Assembly (NCBI RefSeq): GCF_051401765.1 | Contig: NC_135071.1 | Span: 14,920,961 to 14,984,960 of the forward strand | Direction: 5' to 3' | Length of the DNA: 64,000 nt | Source of the DNA: Calliopsis andreniformis | Lineage: Eukaryota > Arthropoda > Insecta > Hymenoptera > Andrenidae | Shown: one piece after another, positions 1-12,379 of the stretch | Layout: each line of letters begins with the position of its first letter | How positions within the stretch are numbered: position 1 is the first letter of the stretch | Translations under genes and position numbers: made by a program | Notes under the pieces: model-generated | Seen by the model: the letters and a program-made list of their open reading frames with translations, nothing else | Databases searched by the model: none | What the model was told of the DNA's origin: nothing

Positions 1-628
1 TGTTACGTGAAACACCTGGTTCCTCGTCAGTGGACGTAACGGGACAAGCCCAAAACGAGTTTCGTACCGTTCCTCACCACGTAACGTTACGAGATAGATC
101 AAGGCCACTACCTTGATCGCTGCACGTGAAAAACAATTAGACATTCCCTGTTATTTTTATCCACACTTTCCTCGTCCCTCCCCCAGTCCTCTTCGCGAAT
201 TTCTTGAACTCGCGCAAACGAGGAGACAGAGCAAAAATCGCGATAAAGGTTCACTGTCGTTGATTATCCAATCTCTTGACTCAGAAGATGACGATGAACA
301 TTCTTGAAGAACCTGCCACGGTGAAATTGATTTCCATAAATTCCTGCTCACAGTACGTGTCGAAAACGGCCTCTTTTGGCATCTAACGACCGTGGGCAAA
401 CATAACAGTACCTCTACAGCCTAATTCGGCACTTCCTAAGAACAGGGAGCACCGTTAGCTGACAAATAATGCTTTGTCGATTTGCCTCGCCAGACGTCGC
501 CCTTCTAATCGAATATATCGGTGGTCTTCTAGTGGTCGTGAACTCTGTTTCGTTACAGGTGCCTTGAGAAGCTACAGTTTGTCTCTGATCGAAATCTACC
601 TTGAGCTTTGCTAGGAGAAATATTTAAT
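1..628. other. No gene seen; ordinary intergenic or intronic DNA
   Basis: Mixed-composition DNA. Short overlapping open frames occur on both strands near 110-400, but none has splice signals, a recognisable domain or biased composition. Nothing else is supported here. Confidence 0.5.
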
Positions 629-905
629 AGATGAGGTCAAATGAAAATCAGGGTTTCAGAAGTTCAATGCTTGAGAATTTTCGTATTTGAGAATTTGATT
701 GTCTGAAAATTCCATTATTTGTGAACTCCTATATTTGATAATTTCAAAATGTTTGAGAATTTTATTATTTGAAAATTCCTATATTTCAGAATTAAATAAT
801 TTGAGAATTCCAGTACTTAAGAAGTCATATATGTGAGAATTTGAAGATTTGAAAATTACCATGTCCAAGATTGTGCCCACTTAAAAATGAAAGAAATTTG
901 AAAAT
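629..905. repeat. Degenerate TTTGAGAATT-type simple repeat tract
   Basis: Words such as TTTGAGAATT, TTTGAAAATT and TTTGATAATT recur every 15-25 bases with substitutions and small indels. The tract is strand-asymmetric and AT-rich. Similar tracts recur elsewhere in the window at 17.0, 22.5, 23.6, 49.4 and 58.4 kb, so this is a genome-wide texture and not a single element. Confidence 0.6.
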
Positions 906-3330
906 ATTAATCTCTCCTCATCAGTATCATTACCAAAGCAAGAGTCCATTATATTTTTAAGAATTTTTCGGTACATTTCTCTGGATGGTGTTCAGACACA
1001 AACGAATCGTACTTTCTACCAGAAAAAAAGCGCATTGAGGGATCTTAACCTCGTCACGGTCAAACTTCCGCGAAGAAATTCAGTCGGCGTGGCGGTTAGA
1101 AAGGTAATAAGTAAGCGACGGCAAGGAAAGTCTGTCGAGAAATTATGGAGTGAGGTAAGACTTGCCTCTGATGCATTACATTTAACGCGGTACTATTACT
1201 GTATAAGTACGTGAAAGTTGGCTCCCTTTGGTCGTCTTATAGCGGCATGTGGAACGAGTTAGGGATGGGACGCTTCACTGGTCAGACTTACCACTGACAC
1301 TCTAATCAATTATTTTATCCTACTAATATTAATCAAAGCTCTTGCAAACTCCAGCAAATCTCACCATTCACCAAATTTTCTAATTAAAATCTCATCTCCA
1401 TTTCATTATCTCGCGATCTGAGATCATTTAATAGCTTAGATGCTTACAAGAAGAGCCCACGGGCGTGAAATCGCTTCTAGAATAAGACTGAGTACAATTT
1501 GTAGTATACACATAGCCACATACACAATTGCCTACAATTATAATAAAACTGTAAACTGAAATTTCTCAAGAACAAAAACCCATTATGACAAACAATACGA
1601 GACTCTTAATACACTATGTCTATACTACAAATCATACCCAGTCTTATCCTAAAACCGATTTTCATACCTGTGGGCTCTCCTTATTAGAAGATACGTATAA
1701 AAGAGGCCCGTTTCCAAGATCAGTTTTTGTGCTAGCAACGTGAACTTAAAATCTGAAAAAAAGGAACACACGAAGTAAAGAAATATTTGAACCTTCCCAA
1801 GTAGACTTAACTGTACCCTCAAGCTCGTATCGAGGCAACGTAGTAACGACTCGAATCCCTAACAGCTGAAACAAGAAGCCTCCACTCCAGAGCTGGCTCA
1901 GAACTCCTCCAAGACGTCGAAGGTGGCCTATGTCTGGAAATCGTATCACGTTGACGCTCGAGCCGATCAGTTTTTCGTCTGTGGCTAACGGGCGCCTTTA
2001 AAGGCAACTAGAAAGGTAACAAATTGTGGCGGTCGGATCTATCGATCTACCGGTTGTCGCGGGATGTCGAACAGGACAACGGCCTCTGGACAGGCATAGA
2101 CCACCTACATGGGCCCAACATCGAACTATGCCATTCGTTTGTTGAATTATTCTGGACGAGTGTTCGGTTCTCGCTCGAGGGATACGTAAACAAATGGATG
2201 TGAGAACCTCTGGCGGGGGCGTTCGGCAAGACGGAAGCGTAAAATCGCGATCGAAAAATAAACGAAGCTCGCCATGGACGGAAGCGTGAGTCGTAAATTA
2301 TGAGCTCCGTAACGACGCTGTTCGAATTATTTTTAAACTTCTGCTGCATGGGGCTGGTTTACAAGGGATGTGGTTCTCGGAGATCAACCCCTTCGATAGT
2401 ACAAAAATATGATTCTACTATGATGATTCTCCTGAAAATGGTACTAAAATGAAGAAATTACGACCCAGTCCCAGTAATTGACTAAAATTCGAAGTTGAAT
2501 TTAGAGTTATTACCATGGATATCGTATGTCGCTTGTACCGCCTAAGGGCGATGTAATAAAGTTTCTATGGCGAGTATTCGAAAAATGGCGAACCAGGTGA
2601 AGAGAGAACGTGGAGGGTTAACGGGCGTAGCGTTAGAAGTGTGACAACGATCGCGGTACTGGAGAAAATCTAACGGTACGTATAGAGAGCTCTCGGCATC
2701 AGCTCGCCTACATTGCCGCGATATTACGTCCTCTCGTTTCGTAATCCTGGTACCTCGTTTCGTAACTGAGACGACTAGCGGTTCACGACGCTTCCAGCCG
2801 ACGGTGAACGATTTGCGACTCGCCGCCATCGTTATGGAAAACATTCTTTTGTCGTCTCGTTTTTCTCACATTCGTCGTTCCTTGTCTCCTGTATCACTCT
2901 GGAGAAATTTATTTCTCGTGTAGTACCATTTAGAAAAACTTTCCAATTTTTAGCTAATGAATTACGATAGCACAAGTAACAGGGGGGGACCAATAAAAAA
3001 GATTGAAAAACACATAACATGTAATTAGAATTTCTCCATTTACTATTAAGCCAACTTATTTTAAAATATAGAAACAGTAAAATTTTAAATTACAGATTTA
3101 TTTTCTTTTAATAAGGTATATGTCACAGTAGGTGACTATATCCCCCTACATACTAACACTAATTTCAAGAAATCACACATAATATAAATCTCCTAATAAA
3201 TTCATGTAATAAATATTCCTAATAAATCAAATTTCATAATATTCACAGGATTCGTAATAAAAATCGGACGAATCCCAGCGCAATCAAACTCATTTCCTCC
3301 TTTCGAGAGGTAACCCGATCTGGATGAGTA
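906..3330. other. No gene seen
   Basis: Mostly AT-rich DNA, with mildly GC-rich stretches at 1,800-2,300 and 2,540-2,840. The small minus-strand open frames in these stretches overlap one another in different frames and show no family signature. A run of seven G lies near 2,982. Confidence 0.45.
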
Positions 3331-3334
3331 ATTA

Positions 3335-3830
3335 TCAAGGTCCCCACCCGCGATCGATCCCCTGAGTCAGCGTATGTGGGCAGAGTTCAGCGACACTCCG
3401 ATTGTGAAACCGTGTTTTGGCGGTTCCTGCATTTCGGGTCAGGATCCTTGAAGCGGATCGCGCCTCGGCTCGAGGCGCAAGTTCAATGCGAGGAGGAGGA
3501 AGTGGCCGCAGCCGTCGACCGCCATAATTCTCGTCGAGCGAAGCCGCAACTTTCACGCGACCGTTCTCCGTTCTCCTCGGCTTGTTGCAGCCGTCCCGTT
3601 CGCTCTTGCGCGAAGAAAGTGCACATGTAACACTTACATGACAGCGCCAGGGGCACAGCGCGTAACGTACAGCCAGATCCAAAAAGTTCAACGCGCCGAC
3701 GGAGAGATTTCGTCAATGTCAATGCCACTGGCCCGCCTCGGGCTGCCTCGCGATCTTCGCGATCGCGCTCGAGGTCGTCTTCTGCTTCTACGATTTGCTG
3801 AATGGTACCCTTGGTTGCGTATGGAAATGG
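3335..3830. other. CpG-rich island with chance open frames on both strands
   Basis: A sharp rise in GC and CpG against AT-rich flanks. Open frames of 78-118 codons occur in several overlapping frames on both strands, as expected for CpG-rich DNA where stop codons are rare. No start context, domain or splice structure singles one out. It could be a regulatory island or an unrecognised exon. Confidence 0.45.
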
Positions 3831-4970
3831 AGAAGCGTTTACAGGGGGAAGGATTGAGAATTGTGATCTGCTGAGATTGTGAAATAGGTTTGCCGGGGGT
3901 TTTGTTAGTCTGATGACGATTCTGATGTTTTGGTCAGATTTTGGAGCTTTCTGGTTGGGAGAAGTGTATTAGGTGGAGGTCTGCTTTTAGGTAGTTTTTT
4001 TCTGCATTTTCAAAGAATTTTTCTGTGTCAGGTTTTACCAGCCCCCTGAAACTCTTGTTGGGGTTCTTATTTCTTTGCTGGTGGTCCTAATATTCCTTTC
4101 AAATTTTGGAGCTTTGAGTCCTAAAGTACTTTAAAGTACTCTTGAGTATCTTGAAAAAAGGTATTAGGTGCAGGCCTGTTTTTAGATGTTTTTGTAGATG
4201 TTTTACAAGTTTTCTATATATTTTCTATATTTCAAAGAGCATAATGCTCGTCTCATATTCCTACCCTGTCTATTACAAGATTTTAGGATACCTAAGTCAA
4301 TGTTACTCAAAAGCTTTCTACTCGTCAAATCTTCTAATTACCAACCTCGAATCCCCAAATAGTCCAAATGGAGAGCCTTCAGGAAATCTCGAAGATGTCA
4401 GCAGCCTTGAAGTAGTATTACACTGATGCCCAAGTCGATTAATTTTCGCTTGTATCGGAGAAGGCTAACCAATTGAGGTTAAATCTTCGGAAAATGGACC
4501 TGGAGTAGTCCAGTTCGATTAGAAGCGAGGTTCCTTTGTTTCAAATACAAAGACAGTACAGTGTGAAGGTAAACAGTGGACAGAGAAGGGAATCGGCTAA
4601 TTCGCCAGTTTGCAGTACTGGTGAACAAAGAAACGTTTAGAGAACCTCCACGTAATCCATTCTTCCGTTTCCTCGACTTTGTTTTTCTGATCGCTGGCTG
4701 TCCTTGCTGTCGTAATCCTCTGGCATTCGAAACTTCAGAAGCGCCAGTGGCATTGAGGGAAACTTCCGGAAAACAGTCACGTCCAGGCGAACGTCCTCGA
4801 CGCTTTTCTCCGTTCATTTTGCGAGGAGAAAAATCGAATTCCAACGCTCTTAGCTCTATCACATTTACTGTCACAAATGTCTTTTAACCTGCAGAATATT
4901 ATACAAAGAAAATGCTTTCCAATTTTATCACTTACGATTACTTACAGAACACAATCGACTCCAAAGAAAG
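3831..4970. other. No gene seen
   Basis: Plain DNA. A short duplication of ACTTTAAAGTACT type lies near 4,120-4,140. Opposed open frames at about 4,480-4,890 overlap almost completely on the two strands and are most likely chance. Confidence 0.45.
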
Positions 4971-4974
4971 AATA

Positions 4975-5260
4975 ATTTTCTTTCCATTTAACCTCCCTCA
5001 GAAACTTCCACTCACTCAAAGAACACAATCTACTTGATGGAAAGAATAATCAAAGTCTCTCAAAACAGTCTTCCCATTTAACCTCCCTCAGAAACTCCCT
5101 CTCACTCAAACAACACAATCTACTTGCTGGAAAGAATAATCAAAATCCCTCAAAACAGTCTTCCCATTTAACTTCCCTCAGAAACTCCCACTCACTCAAA
5201 GAACACCTTATCTCCTTAATAGAAAGACCAATCAAAATCCCTTATAAAGAATATTCTTCA
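4975..5260. repeat. 90-bp tandem repeat, about three copies
   Basis: The phrase CCCTCAGAAACT recurs at 4,996, 5,086 and 5,176, giving a period of exactly 90 bp. The first two copies are about 90 percent alike and the third decays after about 60 bases. Each unit also contains CACTCAAA and GGAAAGAATAATCAAA. It is a minisatellite with no open frame of note. Confidence 0.8.
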
Positions 5261-5339
5261 CATTCAACGCCCCCCAGAACCCCAAAGAGCACAATCTCCT
5301 TAAAACGAATAAGTCCCACCTAAAGATTCCCAAAATATT

Positions 5340-5910
5340 CTCTCGATTATCCCCCAGAAATCACGAAGCATCGAAAGGAAGCGCGTCCTCTAACTGGACG
5401 CCAGAGTCCCCTCATAAAACTCCAATTTCCGATCAAAGTGGAGCGTAACGAGGCTGGTGAAAAATTCGAAGAGGGCACGGGTTGCGTATCAGTGTCGTAG
5501 CGACGCGAGGCCCCGCCGGCGTTAATCGATTCCAGGAGCGTAGCGGAGTGCTCCACTTTGGTATTTTTAAACGGTCCTCTCCTCTCTCGCCGCCCTTCCG
5601 GTCCGCCTCCTAGCCACCCCACTTCCAACGCGTCGACTTCTTTCGGTCTACTTTCCGCGCGGACGCGCGCAATCGTGCCTATTCACCGCGCGACGGAGGA
5701 GGAGGGCCGCTCCGGTAAATATTTACAGTTAACATCGTTACATAATAAGCGTGCGCGCTGGTACGCGTTCACAGGCCAGCGGTTCGGCGTGGCCAGCACG
5801 CGGACGACGTTCCACGTTGCTGTGATAACGGGCCATCACCTGCCAGCCTCGATTCCCACCGAAAACCGCACGTACCTGCCCTTCCCCGCGAGCCGAAAAT
5901 AACTGGGCCC
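5340..5910. other. CpG-rich island
   Basis: A GC-rich block with many CpG steps. Opposed open frames of 93 codons (minus, 5,347-5,628) and 114 codons (plus, 5,558-5,902) lack a domain, repeat bias or convincing splice sites. Likely noncoding or regulatory. Confidence 0.4.
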
Positions 5911-7615
5911 TTTGCTGGAAGCGAACAGTAGAATCTTATTCTGAATCCGAATTAACCCCTTGCCATACTTTGACGAATTATTCGTGCACTTGTTAGAGTA
6001 CCTTCGCTGCCGATTACACGGCAACGCGTGGGGAGGAGTAGCGGCAAGTAACCGATCACGCGGTGTCGCGTGAGGGGTCTGTGTTTGTTTAATGGGGAGC
6101 TCTGTGGTTGGCAGTCTGGGATGGGTACGTGTTTGAGATCGGCAGCGAAGGTGAAGAAGAGACTGGGGGTTTTTATGGATTTATGAAGATTTGTAATGTG
6201 TGAGAAAATATAAAATGTATGCTATATTTAGAGACAGAAAATGTGACAAATAGAGTGGGAATTATAGTATTTAAGAGATGAAGGAAATTTATATTCAGGT
6301 TCCATTTCTTTAACTGCTCTTGGGACATTTACTTTATTGAAAAGGTTCTATAGAATACAAGTGCTAGAGAATATCTGAGCCCTTCGACGGAAGACAGTTT
6401 TGCAAACCTGAAAACTGCCTTCCTGTACCCTGGTCTGCGACTCAGGTGGTCCCTGGTTAGTTTCTTTAAATGGCGTCCTTGGTATTTTCTCTTCCTAATT
6501 GCTGGGAAGTTTTTACAGTCCAGTTGTCTCTCGGTTCGCCTGGATTCAGTGTAGGCGTAGCCGCTGTGAGTCCATCGGTGCGCCGTAAGACACTCTCATT
6601 TATTACCGTTTCTTTCTTCATTTTTAATTAGAAAGAGCCGTAGCTTGCCCCAGTTACGTGAATCACCGGTACAATCAATGTCAAGCGTCTCCTTCGGACC
6701 GAGTGCCCGCAGGGGAACAGGAAAAGTACGTCGGACCGCGAATGGTCAAGGAAACCGTTCCATAAACGCGCTTGAGGAAACTTACGCGACTTCGATTGCA
6801 CCAGCGAGGCATTCCTCTGACTACGATATCCCTCTTCCACTTGGATTCGACTTCTACAGTGTTTCGATTCACGCTCGTTTCCATGCTCCTGCACCTCCAA
6901 ATTATTCGAAGGAAGTGGGCTTCCGCTTTCGTGCATTGTCAGTTTTTGATGAGACCGCAGTGAATTATCAGCGTACAAATTGTTCTTGAAAACGGGACCT
7001 TGTTATGTGAATTCATTAGAGAGCCTATGATGAGGAAATACGGTACTACTTCTCATTTTTGTCACTTTTAAGCTGTTTGTAATTGTTTTTTAAAATTGAT
7101 CTGAAAGTTGGTTTAATGCTCCCTTGGTATGTTCAATTTACTGTGCAGCTGTGATACTTTTTTTATCAGTAAGATGATGAAATTTTCGTGCTTCTAGTCA
7201 GAGTTTGGAGCGTCCAAAGTACTTTGACAGAGTCACCTAGTCCCTTGGTTTCCAAGAGGAAATATGAAAGTGTAGGTGTGATGTACTACTACAGCTTAAA
7301 AAATTCCTATCCAACTGGTTAAAGAAGGTCGCAGAGGGTCTTGGCAAAGTGTCTTGAGCATCAAAGAGGAGCCCAAGGGGGAAGACACTGTTTTGATTCT
7401 CAGGAAGTCTGTAGAATCCTTGCTATCTAGGACAGCCCACCAGTACCTGGGCCTTTTAATTCGTCTGTTGAAATGATCCTCTTACGGTAGCCAAACTGGC
7501 TCAGAATGGAAGAATAGAATCTTGGAAGATGATCAAGGGAAGCGAGGAGAGGATCTCTAGTTGAAAAGTGGCACAAAAAAGTAGCATAAATTGTTAGATA
7601 GCACAGACTTGCCAC
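5911..7615. other. No gene seen
   Basis: Intergenic or intronic DNA. A moderately GC-rich patch at 6,640-6,980 is open in four frames at once, which argues against any one of them being coding. No repeat, RNA gene or element was recognised. Confidence 0.45.
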
Positions 7616-8060
7616 TATTTTTTCCCTCAATCAGACTTCCTATAATAAATTCCTCAAAATTCTTAGAAAATCTCATAACTCAGGTCCAACCCATGAAATT
7701 TCAACCAAACCCTCCCATACCTCATCCAAAAGTAATTTTCCAAAAATCCAAAAGATACTCCAATAACTATAGACCTTAGATCCCCAACAATGAATCCCAA
7801 GCTCAAACTTCCCACAATAAATTTCTCAAAATTCCTACAAACTCCCATAATCCAGGTCCAACCCACGCCTCTTCATCCAAACCTCTCCAAACCTCTCCAA
7901 ACCTTACCAAAACGCGTGCAAACCTCACCCAAACAATCTACCCCAACAATCCAAAATTCCCAAAGTCTCCCAAGACCTCTACCCACTCCAGCAGACTTCA
8001 CAAACACCTTCAAACCTCATCGAAACTTAATTCCCAGTGTCCAAAAGACTCCCTAAAAAC
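7616..8060. repeat. C/A-rich tract containing a diverged 172-bp duplication
   Basis: CTTCCTATAATAAAT at 7,636 recurs as CTTCCCACAATAAAT at 7,808, 172 bp later, and both are followed by matching CTCAAAATTC and AGGTCCAACCCA. The second copy grades into short CCAAACCTCT-type iterations up to about 8,055. The strand bias leaves the plus strand poor in G. The small open frames are a by-product of this composition. Confidence 0.65.
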
Positions 8061-8109
8061 GTTAGAGACCACCTTAAAGAAGCTCCCAAGATCCCAAGAA
8101 TCAGTCCTT

Positions 8110-8610
8110 CCGCGAACCAGTTTCCCGGAAGTCCGCGGAATTCTCGCGTCGATTGAATCGCTTCCCGATTGGTTTACATAACGCCGCGGCTCAAGGACCT
8201 CGAACTAGGAGAAACAGCGTCGCTGAGACGGCCGATCGATCCCATTCGAGCGGCCTGGCCACGGACGAGCACGAACGCGCGAGCGAGTCGAGCCACGCAA
8301 CGCGTTATGCGCATTACGTATACGGCGTGCGGCCTTGCGTACCTGAATTTATCGCGGCAGGTAAATCCTCGGCTTGCACCAGCCCGCGCGTTCCTCCTCG
8401 TCGCCTTTTTTCCTCAGCCTCCCCCTCGCTTCTACGCCCGCCTGGCCTCCCGAGAGGAAGGCTGCCAGTCCTTGCTGGACTGTCAAGGATATATCACGGC
8501 CAGCGTGATCGGTTTTCTTCGTTCCTGGTCGGCGAGGAACGTCTTGCATCGAGGGCTATGACGCCTTTTTCACTCTGCTCCTTTCTTTTCCTTCGTTTTC
8601 TCTAGGTTTG
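8110..8610. other. CpG-rich island with overlapping open frames
   Basis: Two plus-strand frames of 150 and 130 codons and one minus-strand frame of 66 codons overlap here. Their predicted peptides are Arg/Ser/Pro/Ala-rich, as random CpG-rich DNA gives. No signal peptide, domain or intron structure is visible. It could be a promoter or enhancer island. Confidence 0.4.
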
Positions 8611-8656
8611 GTCAGTTCGACGTGTGGCATGTGGTCGAACTGTGGCTCGAAGCCCG

Positions 8657-8760
8657 ATGCACACGAGCGATATTTCGACGCGCGATCTCATTGGGATCAT
8701 ACGTCTGTCTTCGTTACTTGTAAATGAGAAGACGAAGAGGAATATATCGCTCGTGTGCAT
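8657..8760. repeat. 104-bp inverted-repeat element (hairpin or small MITE)
   Basis: The left arm ATGCACACGAGCGATAT is matched by its exact 17-base reverse complement at the right end. The intervening 70 bases show little further pairing. A small MITE is the simplest reading, and a single-stranded DNA or RNA hairpin is possible. Confidence 0.6.
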
Positions 8761-8779
8761 TCGCCGTGAGTCGTGGGTA

Positions 8780-10220
8780 TCGATTCTTTAGACACTTGTT
8801 TCTTGGTGACTGTTAGGCACTATCGAAATTGGGTTAGCATAGGTGAAAGTATTAGGTTATTAGATACATAATGCTTGTGAGAATAGTTTTATGTAGTAAG
8901 GTAATTAAGATGTGCTGTTATTTTTAGTTACAGCTCTGTTGAATGTTACATTCTATCAGTATTTCATAATCATTAGAGAATTTTTAACCTACTAATAGTT
9001 TAATAAAATTGCGAATTTTGGTAGAGGAACTGTGTGTTCTTTTATTCTTTGAGACACTTGTACGTATTGTAATAAATGTGAAAACATGGTCTACTTTTTA
9101 TTTTATTTTCATCGATGTCTTGCCATGCCCGAGTTGTACTCAAGGTAAACGGATCGGTACTTGACATTTTGCCTCAGTGTCACTCGGGATAAATTACCGA
9201 AGAGTTAAGATTCTCCCTTTCAAAGGATTCTCAATTTTCTGAACTAAAATGTGAAACAGGAAACAGCGTTACCTATGGGATAATTTAATAATTATAAAGT
9301 CAGAACCTAATAACTATTATTTCAAAAAATCTGCTAAAAACGAATATCAGAGCACACTGTATTTTCTCAGAATTGCTCGAAAAATTAATTACACTCATCC
9401 TCCCTCGCAATATAAGTAAAAAAGAAATGAAATCTTCCAACAGATCACTGCATTACATAATACATCGTAATCTCGTAAGATTAAATTGCAGGTTCGCAGG
9501 ACGAAAAAGCACTAAAAATCGCTATCTAAATTGAAGCAAATCTCGCCGCGGCGCGCAATTAGCCGCCGAAATAAATCGTCGCTTAACCGCCCACGCAATT
9601 CGTTTCTCGCTGCGCTTAAAGAGACGCGGGGATTTACTCTGATAGAAACAAACGTCCCTGTGTGAAACGGTGGCAGCGGTGAATAAATATTCATTAAGGG
9701 GATGCGGCGACGCGGGTGGCGGTAATTTAAATAAAAGCTGCAGCAGGAATAGGGGAGGAAGGGGGTAGAACGTTGTACCCGATATTTTGTTCACCTTTGA
9801 CCGACTGGTTGGAGTTAGATGGAGCGGATGGAGGCTCGTTGCGATGCTCGCCGCGTTTCATGGTCGAAATTTCCATAGAGAAGCCAGGGTTATCGCGTAC
9901 CGTTTTCCTGGATTGCGTAACTCCCACAGTCCCGAGTCGTTCCTTGCTCGCGTGAAATCATCACGGTGCCGAGACGGCTCGCAGTCGAGGCAAGTTGAAG
10001 GTTGGAGGAGTTTTTGTTTCAGGAATTCTTGAGCTGAACTGTGAAGCTTGAGAACAGCGAAGTTATGCACGTTATGGGTTTCCATTTTTTGGTGTATTAA
10101 GGAGCAGTCACGCTTAAACATCGCCACTGATTTTAAAATATCACCCACCAACCAAATTTCAAACATGGAAGTTATTAGAAATAATAATGTTACTTGCAAA
10201 TTATCTAGTTTGACTTATTT
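8780..10220. other. No gene seen
   Basis: AT-rich DNA, then a patch of intermediate GC at 9,530-10,030 where open frames of 60-113 codons overlap on both strands. None stands out by composition or splice context. Confidence 0.45.
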
Positions 10221-10225
10221 CTTAT

Positions 10226-10265
10226 ACAGGGTGTCCAAGCTGAAGCAGGCCACCTAAATATTAAG
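10226..10265 (+). mobile_element. Terminus of a MITE of the ACAGGRTGTCCAAGCTGAAG family
   Basis: TACAGGGTGTCCAAGCTG and the next about 20 bases match the ends of two other elements in this window (33,361 and 47,066). No opposing terminus is found in the next 250 bases, so this copy looks truncated. Confidence 0.55.
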
Positions 10266-10928
10266 TCTAGGCCTAAATATAGGCCTCATCATCAGATACT
10301 TTTAGTACGAATCGAATCACTTAATCGAACCATTTAAGGGAAGTTTTCTAATTAATATCTTAATAATCGTGAAATTCGTATTTATTTAAGTAGAAAATCG
10401 CAAGCTTTGTAATGATATACCCTTTTTCAGTAAACATTTTACCTATTTATGTAACATTTCTCATTCAAAGGTACATACTCGATGATAGAGATTAATGCGA
10501 CCTTGATTCAGGAAGACATCGTACAGAGACGTTCGGATAAAGAAACCGAGGGAGCGTCGTTTGCATAATAACGAGAACAATTCTAACGGTCCTGCGTTCC
10601 ACATAGGATCCAGATCGATCGCGGCGACACGCACGAATCCGATCGGTGTACACGTACTTCATGCTACAGTTTACGAACAGTGTTCAACATTCAATCGTAC
10701 AGTATTCCATTAACGCTCTGTTAGATTACTAAAAATCACCAGAAATTCTGTCATATGCAGAGTGATTTTAATATTAAATAGGAATTCAGAGTTAAATATG
10801 TAGAAATAAGGTAACTAATTTAATGAGAAAGTAGGTCAGAATATTTAATAACTATTCATATAGGAAAAACTCACTTACAGAGGGTGTTCGATAAGAGAGG
10901 ACAGATGAAGATTCTGAAATTCGCTTGC

Positions 10929-11028
10929 AATGTGTCTGACTTGGGACTTATTCTACTGCCAGCACGCATTAGCCAGGTCAGACACAGCGAAGACAGTAGA
11001 ATTAGTCCAGTTCCTAGTCAGACACATT
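10929..11028. mobile_element. 100-bp palindromic MITE, copy 1
   Basis: AATGTGTCTGAC opens the element and its reverse complement GTCAGACACATT closes it. The inverted arms continue for about 36 bases with a few mismatches. An internal GTCAGACACAGCG sits near the centre. The same design recurs at 27,723-27,833, which supports a mobile family. Confidence 0.75.
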
Positions 11029-11572
11029 CAAATAATTGATACTTGTTGAACGTAATATTGCAGATTATTTTATCCTTCCTTAAAAAATGTGAATTGAACG
11101 TGTAAATTTGGAACAATTTGTATTTTTTTATATATAAGATAGAGCAAATAAATCTCTCCAGAGGTTTGCACGCTGCGAAAAATAATTAAAAAAAAAGAAA
11201 AAAGCAGGAAAACTCTGTCAGTGGATTTTCCCAGAATCCCCCTATAAGGTCTTTCTAAAAGCCACGCAACTCGAACGATCCAAATTAGTCAGCGCATGAG
11301 TGTTCCAAACGACTCACCAGTTTTTTCACGCGGAACTCAGTCCAGTGCATAACGCTATTTGCATATAGAGGGACAAGAAAAACAGTCCAATTCACGGTAC
11401 GAAAGCGGCGAACGCGTCGAAAGTAACAGGGATAATACAATTAGACCGATCAGTAGGAAGAAGTTACGTCGAGCTTATGCATCGATGGAATATTAAGCAA
11501 CACGCCTAGGCGACGAGTAACAAAGACGACGGATAATGAATATTTCACGCGGAGAATAACGAGCAGAGTTAA

Positions 11573-11714
11573 GCTGTGTTTACGTTAGATAACTTTTGGT
11601 CGAGCAACCAAGTTGACCAAAGTCGATCAAAAGTGTCGTTTCAACTTGGTGGACCAAGTTGATGAAGGTTGATCAACTCAACATTAACCAAAAGTTGTCT
11701 AATCTAAACGCAGC
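11573..11714. mobile_element. 142-bp MITE flanked by TTAA target duplications
   Basis: Inverted termini GCTGTGTTTACGTTAGATAA (left) and the complement of TAGACAACTTTTGGT-type arms (right) pair over about 30 bases. TTAA stands immediately outside both ends (11,569-11,572 and 11,715-11,718). The interior is rich in GTTGATCAA and AAGTTGA-type words in both orientations. TTAA duplication is typical of piggyBac-like elements, but the termini lack the usual CCC start, so the superfamily is uncertain. Confidence 0.7.
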
Positions 11715-12020
11715 TTAAGTACACTGAGCAAAAGATAATCATTCAAATGCATCAGACGCTGAGACGCTACGATCAGCGTGTATGGATCTAGCTTTCAAAT
11801 AATTATTAATAATGATAGGAACCTGTTCCTTTAAAGACTGCAAAGAGAGCAAAAGAGTGGTGCAAGCATATACATATTTCACATTTAATCAATTCTTCTG
11901 TTAATCAATGTCTTCTTAAAGTTAAACATATTCACATTCTCATTAATGTCGAAGAGTAAAACAGTATAACACGTTCAGAACAGCAGTGTGTCACTCTTAC
12001 AAAATTTCACATACATATGT

Positions 12021-12357
12021 CATACTAGCATAGCTTGTACATCCTGTCCATGTGTGACCTCACATACATGATTTTATCTTTGCTCAAAGAAAGTTATGTG
12101 AAGTTCTGTCTATAAGTATACACAGTATAAGGTCATACTAGCATAGCTTGTACATCTTGCCTGTGTGTGACGTCACATAGATGATTTTATCTTTGCTCAA
12201 AGAAAGTTATCTGAAGTCATATCTATAAGTATACACAGTCTAAGGTAATACTAGCATAGCTTATACATCTTGTCCGTGTGTGACGTCACATAGATGATTT
12301 TATCTTTGCCTAAAGAAATTATCTGACTCCGTGCCTGTACGTATACGTGGTCTAAGG
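12021..12357. repeat. 113-bp tandem repeat, three copies, with CRE palindromes
   Basis: ATACTAGCATAGCTT recurs at 12,022, 12,135 and 12,248, giving a 113-bp period. Copies share GATTTTATCTTTG and TATAAGTATACACAG. Copies 2 and 3 carry the palindrome TGACGTCA, while copy 1 has TGACCTCA at the same place. The block ends next to AATGTAAACGCAGCTTT (12,361), which is the inverse of the 11,571 terminus. Confidence 0.8.
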
Positions 12358-12379
12358 TTCAATGTAAACGCAGCTTTAC

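Noticed and set aside
8153..8605. 150-codon plus-strand frame
   Set aside because: It overlaps a 130-codon frame in another register and a minus-strand frame. Composition is that of random CpG-rich DNA.
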